From a virus, in IMG/VR virus record IMGVR_UViG_3300031658_000011, positions 1-50,222 of that record: 50,222 nucleotides of DNA; one strand, given 5' to 3'. Under the pieces are notes generated by a model. That model ran no database searches and had not been told where the DNA came from. It was given only the letters and a program-made list of their open reading frames with translations. This document shows positions 39,024-47,862 of the stretch, piece by piece (the stretch's first letter is position 1; every line of letters starts with the position of its first letter). Made by a program: the position numbers and the translations under genes.

Positions 39024-40507
39024 TAGCTAATCCTCTCTAATGCTTTCTTCAGTTCGTCAATCTGAACTTGCTGCTCTTTGATCGCCTCGATAAGAAGGCC
39101 GATCATGTTGCCGTAAGCCACTGTTTTAATTCCGTCAGAGGGATTTGTAGCGACAACTTCGGGTAGCACTTTCTCAACTTCTTGGGCGATTACACCCGCT
39201 TGTCGAGTGTCTGGCATTACGCCCGTTTCAGCGTCAGGTATAAAGTCGTTGCGGTCAAAGGTGACACCACGCAATGCCTTGACCTTTGCTATCGCGTCAG
39301 GGATGAGTTCAATGTTGTCTTTAAGTCTAATGTCTGAGTACGCGGTAATGTTGCCCGTTGCTGTATAGTTTCCTGCCATATCCCAAGTGTGTTTTATAGC
39401 ACCCGCAGAAAACCCGCCTAGCTCCATTTTATTGGCAGTAGATAAACCAAAGTTTACGCCATACGCGTTTATGCGGTGAAACGACATAGCGGCAACCGTT
39501 GTGGCACTACCTCTAAAAGATATAGAGCCAGTGTCATTCGCTCCCGTTATTGTTGTTGTGGCGCAATTTCTTCCCACAATAAGGCCCGTCATCGTGCCGC
39601 CAGTTCTAGCCAGTGCCGCATTAGCCTTAGTTTGCGCGGTCGCTGCGTTAGTGACGCCTGTGTTGGCCGTACTTTGCGCGGTCGCTGCGGCAATAACGGC
39701 TGAGTTTGCCGAGGTCGCCGCAGCCGCTGCGTTAGTGACACCTAAGTCGGCTCTGGTCTGCGCGGTCGCTGCGTTAGTGACACCTAAGTCGGCTCTGGTC
39801 TGCGCAGTCTGGGCGTTAGTGACACCTAAGTCGGCTCTGGTCTGCGCAGTCTGGGCGTTAGTGACACCTAAGTCGGCTCTGGTCTGCGCGGTGACTATGT
39901 CCGCCTCTGTTTGAGCAGATGTGGTAAAGCTGCCCACAATCTGCGCGCTGAATGTCTTAGTGCCTGCTATTGTCTGGTCGGCTGTTTTCAGCACATTGTT
40001 TGTCGTAGCGGCAGAGTTACTGTTTGCAGCCGCCGTGGCGCTGGCAGCCGCTGCGGTAGCACTGGCGGCAGACGCGGTAGCACTGGTGGCAGACGCGGTA
40101 GCACTGCTAACAGAATCGTTTTTAGCGTTTACGGATGTTAGGCCCGCAGTATATGACGTTACTGAGTGGCCTAGCGACGCTGTTGCTTCTGTAGCACTGG
40201 TGACCGCACTGGCAGCAGCCGCAGTAGCACTGGCAGCAGCCGCTGCTACAGCCGTGTCAATATCCGATAGGCTGTATAAGTCTGCGTCACCAGAGCTATT
40301 TATGTATAGCAGCTTGTTATTAACAGACTGGGATGGGATTTTGTGGTTGCCAGAAAAAGTATCAGGAAACTGTATCCGCGTAGTAAAAGTCGTCTGTACC
40401 GCCTCAAAGCCTGTCTCAATAAGATCAAGTTGAGCGTTGACGCCCGCAGAAGCGACCAGCGTTCCTGCGATAAAAGGATTGTCGTGTTCGTAGTAAGTGT
40501 TTGCCAT
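39023..40507 (-). CDS. Tail fibre with C-terminal S74 intramolecular chaperone, 494 aa
   Basis: The N-terminal about 90 residues are a virion-attachment domain. The shaft follows, made of Ala/Thr/Ser repeats and four copies of a 14-residue unit containing T-R-A-D-L-G-V-T-N-A. The C-terminus is a peptidase S74 (endosialidase-type) chaperone: Y-S-D-I-R-L-K-D-N-I, G-V-I-A-Q-E-V-E-K-V-L-P-E-V and a final coiled coil. In this family the chaperone trimerises the fibre and cuts itself off at a Ser in the S-D-I-R-L-K-x-N motif, which is intact here. Confidence 0.85.
   Translation of the reverse strand: MANTYYEHDNPFIAGTLVASAGVNAQLDLIETGFEAVQTTFTTRIQFPDTFSGNHKIPSQSVNNKLLYINSSGDADLYSLSDIDTAVAAAAASATAAAASAVTSATEATASLGHSVTSYTAGLTSVNAKNDSVSSATASATSATASAASATAAAASATAAANSNSAATTNNVLKTADQTIAGTKTFSAQIVGSFTTSAQTEADIVTAQTRADLGVTNAQTAQTRADLGVTNAQTAQTRADLGVTNAATAQTRADLGVTNAAAAATSANSAVIAAATAQSTANTGVTNAATAQTKANAALARTGGTMTGLIVGRNCATTTITGANDTGSISFRGSATTVAAMSFHRINAYGVNFGLSTANKMELGGFSAGAIKHTWDMAGNYTATGNITAYSDIRLKDNIELIPDAIAKVKALRGVTFDRNDFIPDAETGVMPDTRQAGVIAQEVEKVLPEVVATNPSDGIKTVAYGNMIGLLIEAIKEQQVQIDELKKALERIS
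39729..39896. repeat. Four 42-bp tandem repeats in tail fibre gene
   Basis: Units start at 39729, 39771, 39813 and 39855 and share a core of more than 30 identical bases, differing only in the last positions. They encode the 14-residue shaft repeat. Confidence 0.85.
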
Positions 40508-42318
40508 TATTTGCGCCTTGCTCGTGGTGACCAGTGAGTCAACATAGAGTTAACCGTGTGAGGAGTCTCATTAACGGCGTCAGTGAAAAGCACCATACTG
40601 ATGTTTCTCCCTACGCCTTCAAGATACATATCTATTAAGTAGGCCAACGCGGTAGACCAATACACTTCATCCCAAAGCGCAGAGTTGTAATACCCACCGC
40701 CACCTACTGCGATAGCTTCACCCGCGATATGCACTGCATCTAAAGCTCCATAGTCAAACTCTGGAACAATGGTCAGTGATGTAGACCGGACACTCTGGAC
40801 TTCCAGCACGACCTTTTTAAACCGTTTTCTAAACTCTGGCCCTTCGATGTAGGCAAACGCAGGACGCAGCACTGACTTTAAGGCGAGGCCGTCTAAAGAG
40901 TTTCCTTTCTCGGCTTGATACACAAAACCATCGTTGGTTCCGAAGTAAACTTCCTCCAGTCCTTCAGCGCCCTCTCCTGAGTACGCGCAAGCGACAGGCT
41001 TGCCGAAGTCGAACGTCGAAACGCCAAGGACTTCGGCCCCTGCAAAAGTGAAAATAAGCCCCGATCCGTCGTTCATGCACAGTCGGTATTGATTCTTTGA
41101 GCGCACCATAAAACTGGCGACTGCTTTGCCTTGATAACGCTCCAATAAGGGGTCTACTTTGTAGGACAGCGGCGTACCAGCAAAATCACCGAAGTCCGTA
41201 ACTCTTTGTTGTTTCCATACGCCTTGATCCGACAGGAAAACAGGGTCGCCCAGAGGCTGAACCGTGTGCGGATACACGCCTGCCGCGCCATCAAACTCGG
41301 TCAATTCCATGTCCGCTGGCGTCTTGCCGTACAATACTTTGACTGAACGTCGGCAGTAGACTCCCATCGAGTTGTTCGGGGTGGTAATCAAACTGTGTGG
41401 ACTGTCACCCAGTGCGATTTCTGCACCGCCTTGAGCAGCGGCAAACACGGTGGGGTCGCCGATCTTAGACAGCATCAACGATCCAAAAGAATAGCCAAGA
41501 ATGAGAATACCTGTGCCTGTTACTGCCAAGCAGTTAGGAGTATCCGTTGACATACCCGTAGTCAACGCCGTGTAAGTCGTCCCGTTGAACGTGAACGCTT
41601 TGTTCGCGCCGTCAGTGCCAACCAGCAACGGAATGGACACGTTATTGGCGTTGTTGTTGTTAGCGGGTATGGCAGGCAAAGAGAATTTCGCTTTAGTAAA
41701 CTGATATCGCCCGCCGGGAACTAATGTTGGCGTTGTGACTACCGTCCAGCCTGCTGTCGTAGACTTGTGCATGACACCCGCAGTCCCGCCTACGTTGTCT
41801 CTAAAAGCGTACACGTCGCCATTGTAGGTCACCACGCCACGGATAGGGCCACTGCCGGGGACTGCGGTAATAAGATTTCTAAAGTAGGCTAACACTGCCA
41901 AACTAAATGTCTGATCTATTGCGTCAGCGCCGCCTGTGCCAGCAGGGTATACCGTAGTAATGCTCGCCCCGCCTGCCGTCTCGCCTACAACAAACGTGCC
42001 GGATTTATTCACGAGGCACAGCGTTTTTGTCGCCGCGTCTATTGCTACTAGAATACCTGAAGCGCCGCTAGTGCCGCCTGTTACGGTGGCTCCGATGCTG
42101 CTGGTGGTTGCCCCTGCGAGTTGGATGCTGCTGTAGGACTGGTCACTGGGACGCTTGCGCCCGTCAAAACGCTCGTACCCCAAAACCCGTTTGTAGCGTC
42201 CGAGGTCTGTTACCTCGTAGTTAAAAAGCTGGATCGCCTCGCCTGACGTCAGTGATAAGGGCGGAGCCGAAAGGTTAAGGCCGCCTGCCATAACAGTCTC
42301 TGCAACCATTGTCGCCAT
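40507..42318 (-). CDS. Virion/tail protein, 603 aa
   Basis: A beta-rich protein with many Gly/Thr/Val segments, e.g. R-Y-K-R-V-L-G-Y-E-R-F-D-G near the N-terminus, an inserted Thr/Gly-rich domain around residues 65-125, and repeated V-Y-F-G-T-N-D-G-like strands that suggest a propeller. It comes directly after the adaptor and before the fibre gene, so it is likely a tail tube or nozzle component of a podovirus tail. No enzymatic motif is seen. Start and stop abut the neighbours within one base. Confidence 0.65.
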   Translation of the reverse strand: MATMVAETVMAGGLNLSAPPLSLTSGEAIQLFNYEVTDLGRYKRVLGYERFDGRKRPSDQSYSSIQLAGATTSSIGATVTGGTSGASGILVAIDAATKTLCLVNKSGTFVVGETAGGASITTVYPAGTGGADAIDQTFSLAVLAYFRNLITAVPGSGPIRGVVTYNGDVYAFRDNVGGTAGVMHKSTTAGWTVVTTPTLVPGGRYQFTKAKFSLPAIPANNNNANNVSIPLLVGTDGANKAFTFNGTTYTALTTGMSTDTPNCLAVTGTGILILGYSFGSLMLSKIGDPTVFAAAQGGAEIALGDSPHSLITTPNNSMGVYCRRSVKVLYGKTPADMELTEFDGAAGVYPHTVQPLGDPVFLSDQGVWKQQRVTDFGDFAGTPLSYKVDPLLERYQGKAVASFMVRSKNQYRLCMNDGSGLIFTFAGAEVLGVSTFDFGKPVACAYSGEGAEGLEEVYFGTNDGFVYQAEKGNSLDGLALKSVLRPAFAYIEGPEFRKRFKKVVLEVQSVRSTSLTIVPEFDYGALDAVHIAGEAIAVGGGGYYNSALWDEVYWSTALAYLIDMYLEGVGRNISMVLFTDAVNETPHTVNSMLTHWSPRARRK

Positions 42319-42977
42319 TAGCTAAACTCACTCGCAGAAAACGTCAAAAGGGGGAGTTGGTTACACTCCAAACGATGTAGTATCTGAGAAAAGGTAGTCG
42401 CTGACGCGCGCTCAAGCGTTTGATCTTCATCGTACTGCGCGTAGTACATGACGGCCAGAGCGACAATCGCGCTGTGATAGTCCGCCGGGAATAACGGGAC
42501 ACTCGCGTTCACTGTTAACGTGTCAGCAGTACGGTAATACTCTACGATCAGCGGATAAGCCAAGTCAGGCGGTACATTAAATTGCCACGCCCCGTTAGGT
42601 AATATAAACAGCTTGGTCGGGCAGCCGTTGTCGGTTGGCACGTTATCAAACTCTGACGCTCTAAGCTCGTCCTTAACTATCTCAAGAGGCGTCCACTTAC
42701 CGGAGAGCTGTATAAGAATTTTACTCAGGACGGCACAATCCTCTGCGCCTAGATCACTGGTAAGGTAGTACGAGTCGCCTATCGTCAGCGCACGGCCCGT
42801 CTTTTTCTTCCAGCGAAACTTCCAGTTGGTATGCTGCCCTTGAATATACGCATACGCCTCGTCAACAAACCCGACGATTCGTCCGGGCATGCTGAGTTGC
42901 GATGTGACGGACGCGGGGCCAGCCCCCGTCAAACCACACTTCAGCCACGTCTTTCTGACAATAGTGAGGTAGTCCAT
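42318..42977 (-). CDS. Head-tail adaptor (SU10/T7 gp11-like), 219 aa
   Basis: The N-terminus D-Y-L-T-I-V-R-K-T-W-L-K-C and the following I-V-G-F-V-D-E-A-Y-A-Y-I-Q segment, then N-W-K-F-R-W-K-K, match the helical build of podovirus adaptors. The central beta part and the C-terminal helices (A-L-A-V-M-Y-Y-A-Q-Y-D-E-D) fit too. It would form the ring under the portal. Order portal - scaffold - capsid - small protein - adaptor - nozzle supports this. Confidence 0.75.
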   Translation of the reverse strand: MDYLTIVRKTWLKCGLTGAGPASVTSQLSMPGRIVGFVDEAYAYIQGQHTNWKFRWKKKTGRALTIGDSYYLTSDLGAEDCAVLSKILIQLSGKWTPLEIVKDELRASEFDNVPTDNGCPTKLFILPNGAWQFNVPPDLAYPLIVEYYRTADTLTVNASVPLFPADYHSAIVALAVMYYAQYDEDQTLERASATTFSQILHRLECNQLPLLTFSASEFS

Positions 42978-42982
42978 CTAGG

Positions 42983-43408
42983 TTAGGCCACGACAGAGAA
43001 CGGATAGGCCAGCATCTCGCGTGGGACCATCTCATTGTCAATCATTCTGTAGCTGGTCGTGCTGGCGTTTCGTAGTGCCTCTACCACAGACTCAGGTACG
43101 TCTACGTCCATGTCTCTTTGAATAACATAAGCGTGTCCATTTACTGACACAAACACAGGCTGTTGCCCGTCGGAGTTATCCGTGGTCGGTATGCGTATTT
43201 TGGTCTTACTCTGGGATGCCAATTCTTTCGCGGCGACAGTAGCGGGCAGAGGTTTGGCGGGGTTCGTCAACGCCTCATAGTCTACGTCGTCTAATTCGGC
43301 TGCTTTTTGCAGGAGGGTATCTTTTGAGGCTTCTGGCATGTCAACGCCGTGCCTTTCTCGAAGGTACTCAACGAGTTCTTTTTTGGTCGAGCTTCCATTG
43401 ATAGCCAT
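42983..43408 (-). CDS. Small structural protein, 141 aa
   Basis: An N-terminal HeH/LEM-like helical motif (K-K-E-L-V-E-Y-L-R-E-R-H-G-V-D) is followed by a linker and a beta domain: K-I-R-I-P-T-T, Q-P-V-F-V-S-V-N-G-H-A-Y-V-I-Q-R and V-P-E-S-V-V-E-A-L-R-N-A. This combination sits after the capsid gene in many phages and is likely a head decoration or completion protein. It lies behind a terminator at 43.45 kb, so it may be expressed at a lower level than the capsid. Confidence 0.65.
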   Translation of the reverse strand: MAINGSSTKKELVEYLRERHGVDMPEASKDTLLQKAAELDDVDYEALTNPAKPLPATVAAKELASQSKTKIRIPTTDNSDGQQPVFVSVNGHAYVIQRDMDVDVPESVVEALRNASTTSYRMIDNEMVPREMLAYPFSVVA

Positions 43409-43433
43409 AAAGGGTATGTTCTCTTATAGATGT

Positions 43434-43466
43434 TATAAAAAAAGGAGGTGGGCAAAACCCACCTCC
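43434..43466 (-). terminator. Intrinsic terminator after the capsid gene
   Basis: On the reverse strand GGAGGTGGG pairs with CCCACCTCC over a 5-base loop and is followed by a run of seven T. It sits 25 bp after the capsid stop and before further late genes. Partial readthrough must supply those genes, because I see no clear promoter behind it. Confidence 0.85.
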
Positions 43467-43491
43467 TCATCGTCGTTACACCGAGTTGCTC

Positions 43492-44484
43492 TTACAGAGC
43501 AGTTACCGCTGACTCGATGCGGTTAAGCCACGCTTGGTTTAGCACAACCGAAGTGTGCCAAGTCTTCCACGCAACCGATCCTCGTTGACCCAGCTCATCC
43601 CCGCCACGCGGAGTGTTGGGGTTGAGGATCATAGGAGTGATGGAGTCCTTGCCTTTAAGCGGCACGGTTCCCCACGCTTCTTGACCCATGATGACAGTCT
43701 GATAAACATCAGCACTTGTGCCACCTGTAGAGACCATAGCCCCCTTAGCTCCACCGCCGTTTGCTATAGGAGCAAACAGAGGAGACAGGACAAAACGGAC
43801 GTTCTCGACCGTGCCTGACTCGTAGTCACACAGAGGCTGGCGGCTGCCGTACTCTGCTAAAGGCGTAAAGCCCGCGAGGCCACGAAGGTCTGCTTCGATG
43901 TCGGTGTGACCGAAAGCGATGTAGCCTGCTTCAACTGGCTGTGTGCCTATATCAACACTACCGTTTAGTATCTTAGTGATGGGCTTGCACCGCTGGGCGC
44001 GCAACGTGCGGACAACAGACCGGATATCTCCAATAGACATTGTGGTGTTGACCGCATTACGAGCCGAGCCGTTTGCGTAAGTCACAGCCGTACCCGCCTT
44101 CAGAACGCCCCAGTTCAACAGCTCGCGTGTCTCAGCGGCCTGTTCGCCGCAAAGCATTGCGCTGTCGTTCAACACGGGGTCTTCGTGCGTGTCGGCAATT
44201 ACGTCAGTCAACTGAACCCAAGCGCCATACTGGGCTAGGGTGGCAGTAACGTCGGTGTATGCCATTTGTTGGCTGCTGGGTGTTACGCCCTCAGACAACG
44301 CCACAGTGCTAACTGTGAACGGGGTGGGCCGACGGAACTTGATCTGTTGACCTTTGTTCTGAGGCATGGGCCGTGCTTGGGAAAACTTCTCCAGAATAAG
44401 GATAGGTTCAGCGTGTTTTAACATTTTAACGGCGGCGTAAACGCCGATACGGGGTGATACGTCACCATATGCTGTAATAGCCAT
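43492..44484 (-). CDS. Major capsid protein, N4-gp56 family
   Basis: The 330-aa protein has the features of N4 gp56-type capsid proteins: a short N-arm, I-L-E-K-F-S-Q-A-R-P-M-P-Q-N-K-G-Q, I-K-F-R-R-P-T-P-F, L-S-E-G-V-T-P, Y-G-A-W-V-Q-L-T-D, and a C-terminal W-K-T-W-H-T-S-V-V-L-N. It forms the icosahedral shell (HK97-like fold). The start is preceded by AGAGG. It follows the scaffold gene and is followed by a strong terminator, as expected for the most abundant product. Confidence 0.92.
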   Translation of the reverse strand: MAITAYGDVSPRIGVYAAVKMLKHAEPILILEKFSQARPMPQNKGQQIKFRRPTPFTVSTVALSEGVTPSSQQMAYTDVTATLAQYGAWVQLTDVIADTHEDPVLNDSAMLCGEQAAETRELLNWGVLKAGTAVTYANGSARNAVNTTMSIGDIRSVVRTLRAQRCKPITKILNGSVDIGTQPVEAGYIAFGHTDIEADLRGLAGFTPLAEYGSRQPLCDYESGTVENVRFVLSPLFAPIANGGGAKGAMVSTGGTSADVYQTVIMGQEAWGTVPLKGKDSITPMILNPNTPRGGDELGQRGSVAWKTWHTSVVLNQAWLNRIESAVTAL

Positions 44485-44510
44485 GAGTAATTACCTCTGA
44501 GTTGGCAAAA

Positions 44511-45428
44511 TTAGATATTGTTGTTGTTAGCTTGCTCTGCCCAGTATTCCCACGAGTCTCCGTCAACGGAACTTCCATTCAACCTACCTACGCCAGCACG
44601 GGGCAGACCTTCGTCTGCATCGCCGTCGCGGGGTCGAGTGTGCGTTTCGTCATTATTTACGGTTGCTGGTGGGATGCTACGTTTATAAAGGTCCAGTAAG
44701 ACGATGTTGTCATCTGCTGATCTGGAACTAACGAGCTGTTTCACTCCCTCACTTTGTCCTTCTACCCAGCTCCAAAAATCAGGGCTTTCTTGTATCTGAC
44801 GATAGTCCGGGTGCTGGCTTTGCAGCGCATTAAACTGCGCCTGCAAGACCTGTTGCTCTCGGTCTTCGTTGATACTGTCGATAGTAGGCGTTACGTCGTT
44901 GAGTTGCTGCCGCATCGGGGCAACCTCTTGAGCATTCAACTGCTTCATAGCAGCGAACACTTCAGGGAAGTCTTCCTCGAACTGCACAAGGTCTACGGTT
45001 GTCGTAGGCTGCGCATCTTCGCCGCCCTCTGTTGCGGGTGCAGTAGCTTGCACGGCTTGTGCTTGCTTCTGCGATTGCTCAAGAGCGTTCAACTTTTTCG
45101 TTAGTGCCGATACTCTATGGCGATTGGAGTTTTCCGAGTGCTGGACCCTCGCATAGTTCGCCTGAAGTTCTGCTACCGCCTGTGCTTGGTCAGGGGGTAG
45201 TCCATCAAACACTGTCCGTTCCACTTGTGACCCTGCAAACTCCTCTGGCGTACTGCCGTCCTCGGTTGATTGCAAGGTCGCTGGGTCACTGACTGCGCCT
45301 TCTGGTTCTTCGTTATCGGTGGAAGTGGCTTTCAAATTACCGTCTTCATCGAGAAGTTGGGCAAACTCCTTGAATAAGGCGGCATCGGTAGCGTCACTAG
45401 ATTGCTCGTTATTGTTATCGTCACTCAT
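44511..45428 (-). CDS. Scaffolding protein
   Basis: The 305-aa protein is strongly acidic at both ends and has a central long coiled coil (A-E-L-Q-A-N-Y-A-R-V-Q-H...L-T-K-K-L-N-A-L-E-Q), a Gln/Ala/Thr-rich linker and a second helical segment. There is no catalytic motif. Such acidic coiled-coil proteins between portal and capsid genes are scaffolds that guide procapsid assembly and then leave. Position and composition both support the call. Confidence 0.8.
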   Translation of the reverse strand: MSDDNNNEQSSDATDAALFKEFAQLLDEDGNLKATSTDNEEPEGAVSDPATLQSTEDGSTPEEFAGSQVERTVFDGLPPDQAQAVAELQANYARVQHSENSNRHRVSALTKKLNALEQSQKQAQAVQATAPATEGGEDAQPTTTVDLVQFEEDFPEVFAAMKQLNAQEVAPMRQQLNDVTPTIDSINEDREQQVLQAQFNALQSQHPDYRQIQESPDFWSWVEGQSEGVKQLVSSRSADDNIVLLDLYKRSIPPATVNNDETHTRPRDGDADEGLPRAGVGRLNGSSVDGDSWEYWAEQANNNNI

Positions 45429-45454
45429 ACTCGACCCTTTTCAGTGCGTCCGTC

Positions 45455-45664
45455 TTACGGGAGGGGGGTGTCGAAAAAATCAGAAGTCGCGGGGGTTAAA
45501 TCCGCCGGGGCTTCCGTCTCAAGTCGCAAGACGGCGCTATACGCCTCTATGCGCCCTCGTACCCGCTCGACATTGTCGAGGGGGCAACTGAGGAGTTCTC
45601 TGTGGGATGAGTCCAATTTAGATTGGCTCACCCGCTTAATTTCAGGCCACGAAGGTGTTCGCAC
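45455..45664 (-). CDS. Small protein between portal and scaffold, 69 aa
   Basis: The GTG start overlaps the portal stop (TAGTG). The product is helical: W-P-E-I-K-R-V, L-D-S-S-H-R-E-L-L-S-C-P-L-D-N-V-E-R-V-R-G-R-I-E-A-Y and a C-terminal acidic/Pro-rich end. The pattern of a helix ending in V-R-G-R-I is known to me from small genes beside portal genes in other phages. It may be a minor head assembly protein. Confidence 0.65.
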   Translation of the reverse strand: MRTPSWPEIKRVSQSKLDSSHRELLSCPLDNVERVRGRIEAYSAVLRLETEAPADLTPATSDFFDTPLP

Positions 45665-47862
45665 TATTCCAGTCCGTAGTTCGCGGTGTTGCCGTCTTGC
45701 TTTTTAATCTCCATTTCTTTGTTGAACTTGCTGTCGTCTAAGTTCAATTTCCATCGAGACTTTTTCAAGTCGGCTAATATCTTTTGATACCCAATGTCGT
45801 TTGTCTGTGACAGCTTGAGAGCTTCCATCTGCAAGATGCGATCCTGCTTCTCCAGCTCTAGCTTCGCCAAGTCTCGGCGTAGCTGTCTGTCCGCCTCGTT
45901 GTTCTGGGACTCAAGGCTAAATTTCAACTGCTCAATCTGCTGGGTGTTCTCATGCCGCTGCGCAATCTGCTCAGTGCGCATCTGCTCTAACGTGATCATC
46001 GGGTCTTCTTCTGGAGGCTGTTCCTGCATGGCAGCCTGCTCGGCCTCCATCTCGGCGTCAGTCTTGATCAAGTCGTCAGGTGCGATGTGCATCGCCTGTA
46101 TGACCTTACGCAACGTGGCCTGCGCTTTAAGCGAGTCGGCCAGTGCTGGGTGGGCCGCGTACTTGTCCAGTACCGCCATGAGGTTAATAGCCTGCTGCTC
46201 TCTTAACAGTAGTGCGCTAGTACCCCGTGCGTGGACTTCGTAGTCTCCTTTAATGTTTTCGTCTTTGTGGTACTGCATGTTCCAGTAATAGAAACGTGTG
46301 ATAAGCGGCTTAGTCACGCTATCGTCCCAATCGCGCACTTGTCGGCGGCGGTCGGTGTTGCTGGCGTTCATCATCATTGCCATGCCGCCCAGCGTACTGG
46401 GTGCTTGGCCCGCGCCCTGCCCTACCTGTGGCGGCAGCCCTGCCGTCTCGGTGAGGAAGTTTCGCGCCATCGTGAGGATGTTGCCGACTTCCTGCTGGAC
46501 AGAAGGGAATGACATAACACTGAACGCAGACCGGACGTCGGTAATGCTCTCATCGGCGTACCACAGTTTCCACGGCGAGATTGTCTCAGTGCCGTCGGCG
46601 GGTGTAATGGCGTGGCGCTTGGCAACGATCTGTGGGCCTGCGGACTTGCTGCTGTTGTCCAGCATCATTCGCCATGCCGTGTTGACGATGGCCTGCTCGT
46701 TGCGACAAAGCCACGGTACGCCAAAACCAAACGGGCAGAAGTCATCGACTGCCCAGTTCCACATTGAGTAGGGCCAGTCTTCGGACTCGAGGGGGTTCAG
46801 TACCGCCTTGAGAACAAAGCCGCCGCAAAAAACCACGACGCCGTCAAACTCATCGAGCGGGTCGTCTTTCTTTATCTTCACGCCCGCTTCTCGCAGCGCG
46901 TCTTTAGAGATAGGACCGTGGTATGTCCAAACCTCATATCGGTTATCAACCGTTTGATCTGTCCCGCCTGTCAGCCTTCGCAGTGCGTTGACGTGGCCGT
47001 TGCTTGCAAACTCAATGGTCTTCGTTTCTTCGAGTAGAACTTTCTTGACGTTGTCTTTTATGTAATTCTTACGCTTCACCAGCCCGCGCATCTGTTTGCG
47101 GGTCATGTAGCTGCGCTCAAATATGAACTCGGACTCTTCTATGGTGGAGCCACTGAGGTCAGGGTAAAAATCCCACGGCGCAACGGCGCGTGTTCTTGGT
47201 GCGCTAGAGGTTTGAGGCTCATACGTCACGGCGGGCTTCTTGCCCCCTGTGCCGTTGTCTTTCATTATCATCTTGTGTCGGGTGGTGGTGAACTGCTCTG
47301 GGCCTGCGATAATCGCAGAGCCGAAGATGCCCGCCCAATGCAATGCTTTGCGGGCAACGCTCGCATGGTCGCACTGCACAAGCTGGTCATCTATCTCACG
47401 CTCCATCGCAATCGCCTTGTCTTTGGCGATTGTCTGCGCTCGGGCGGCGACTTCTGCTGTGGAGATGGGTTCTCCGGTCTCGGCGTCCATCACTTGACCG
47501 CCACCCGGGACTTGGGCGGGGGATGAGTCTTTCAAGTCGCCTTCTATCTGAGGGTTTGGAGTGGCAGAGATGCCGTAGTTCTTATCGTCTGTGGGAAACA
47601 ACAAGTCGGCTATCTGTGCTACTGACTGGTTAACCATAATGCGAGTGATGTTCAAAAATACGCTTGACTGCTTGTTGTCCTCCATCGCTCTGAGCGTTTG
47701 GGGGTCATACTCGCCAATATATTGCTGAAGGTCTTCGATCCAACGCTGCTCGATAACCGAGCGGTTGGCAATCACTGACTTGAGCGACAGAGAAAGTGAA
47801 TGCCCAAGCAAAGACAGCGGGTCTAAACCAGCGACCTTCTTCTCGTCTAGGGGCGATTCCAT
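45664..47862 (-). CDS. Portal protein
   Basis: The 732-aa protein starts directly after the terminase stop (TAAATG). It has portal features: an N-terminal N-R-S-V-I-E-Q-R-W-I-E-D-L-Q-Q-Y, V-F-L-N-I-T-R, P-W-D-F-Y-P-D-L-S, a wing region with W-T-Y-H-G-P, W-P-Y-S-M-W-N-W-A-V-D-D-F-C-P-F-G-F-G, then the long crown helices and a Gln/Glu/Lys-rich C-terminal coiled coil. It forms the dodecameric ring through which DNA enters. Length is large, similar to portals of podoviruses with long C-terminal barrels. Confidence 0.88.
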   Translation of the reverse strand: MESPLDEKKVAGLDPLSLLGHSLSLSLKSVIANRSVIEQRWIEDLQQYIGEYDPQTLRAMEDNKQSSVFLNITRIMVNQSVAQIADLLFPTDDKNYGISATPNPQIEGDLKDSSPAQVPGGGQVMDAETGEPISTAEVAARAQTIAKDKAIAMEREIDDQLVQCDHASVARKALHWAGIFGSAIIAGPEQFTTTRHKMIMKDNGTGGKKPAVTYEPQTSSAPRTRAVAPWDFYPDLSGSTIEESEFIFERSYMTRKQMRGLVKRKNYIKDNVKKVLLEETKTIEFASNGHVNALRRLTGGTDQTVDNRYEVWTYHGPISKDALREAGVKIKKDDPLDEFDGVVVFCGGFVLKAVLNPLESEDWPYSMWNWAVDDFCPFGFGVPWLCRNEQAIVNTAWRMMLDNSSKSAGPQIVAKRHAITPADGTETISPWKLWYADESITDVRSAFSVMSFPSVQQEVGNILTMARNFLTETAGLPPQVGQGAGQAPSTLGGMAMMMNASNTDRRRQVRDWDDSVTKPLITRFYYWNMQYHKDENIKGDYEVHARGTSALLLREQQAINLMAVLDKYAAHPALADSLKAQATLRKVIQAMHIAPDDLIKTDAEMEAEQAAMQEQPPEEDPMITLEQMRTEQIAQRHENTQQIEQLKFSLESQNNEADRQLRRDLAKLELEKQDRILQMEALKLSQTNDIGYQKILADLKKSRWKLNLDDSKFNKEMEIKKQDGNTANYGLE

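Noticed and set aside
39729-39896. 42-bp repeats as a possible CRISPR array
   Set aside because: The units are directly adjacent without unique spacers, are in frame and encode a fibre shaft repeat.
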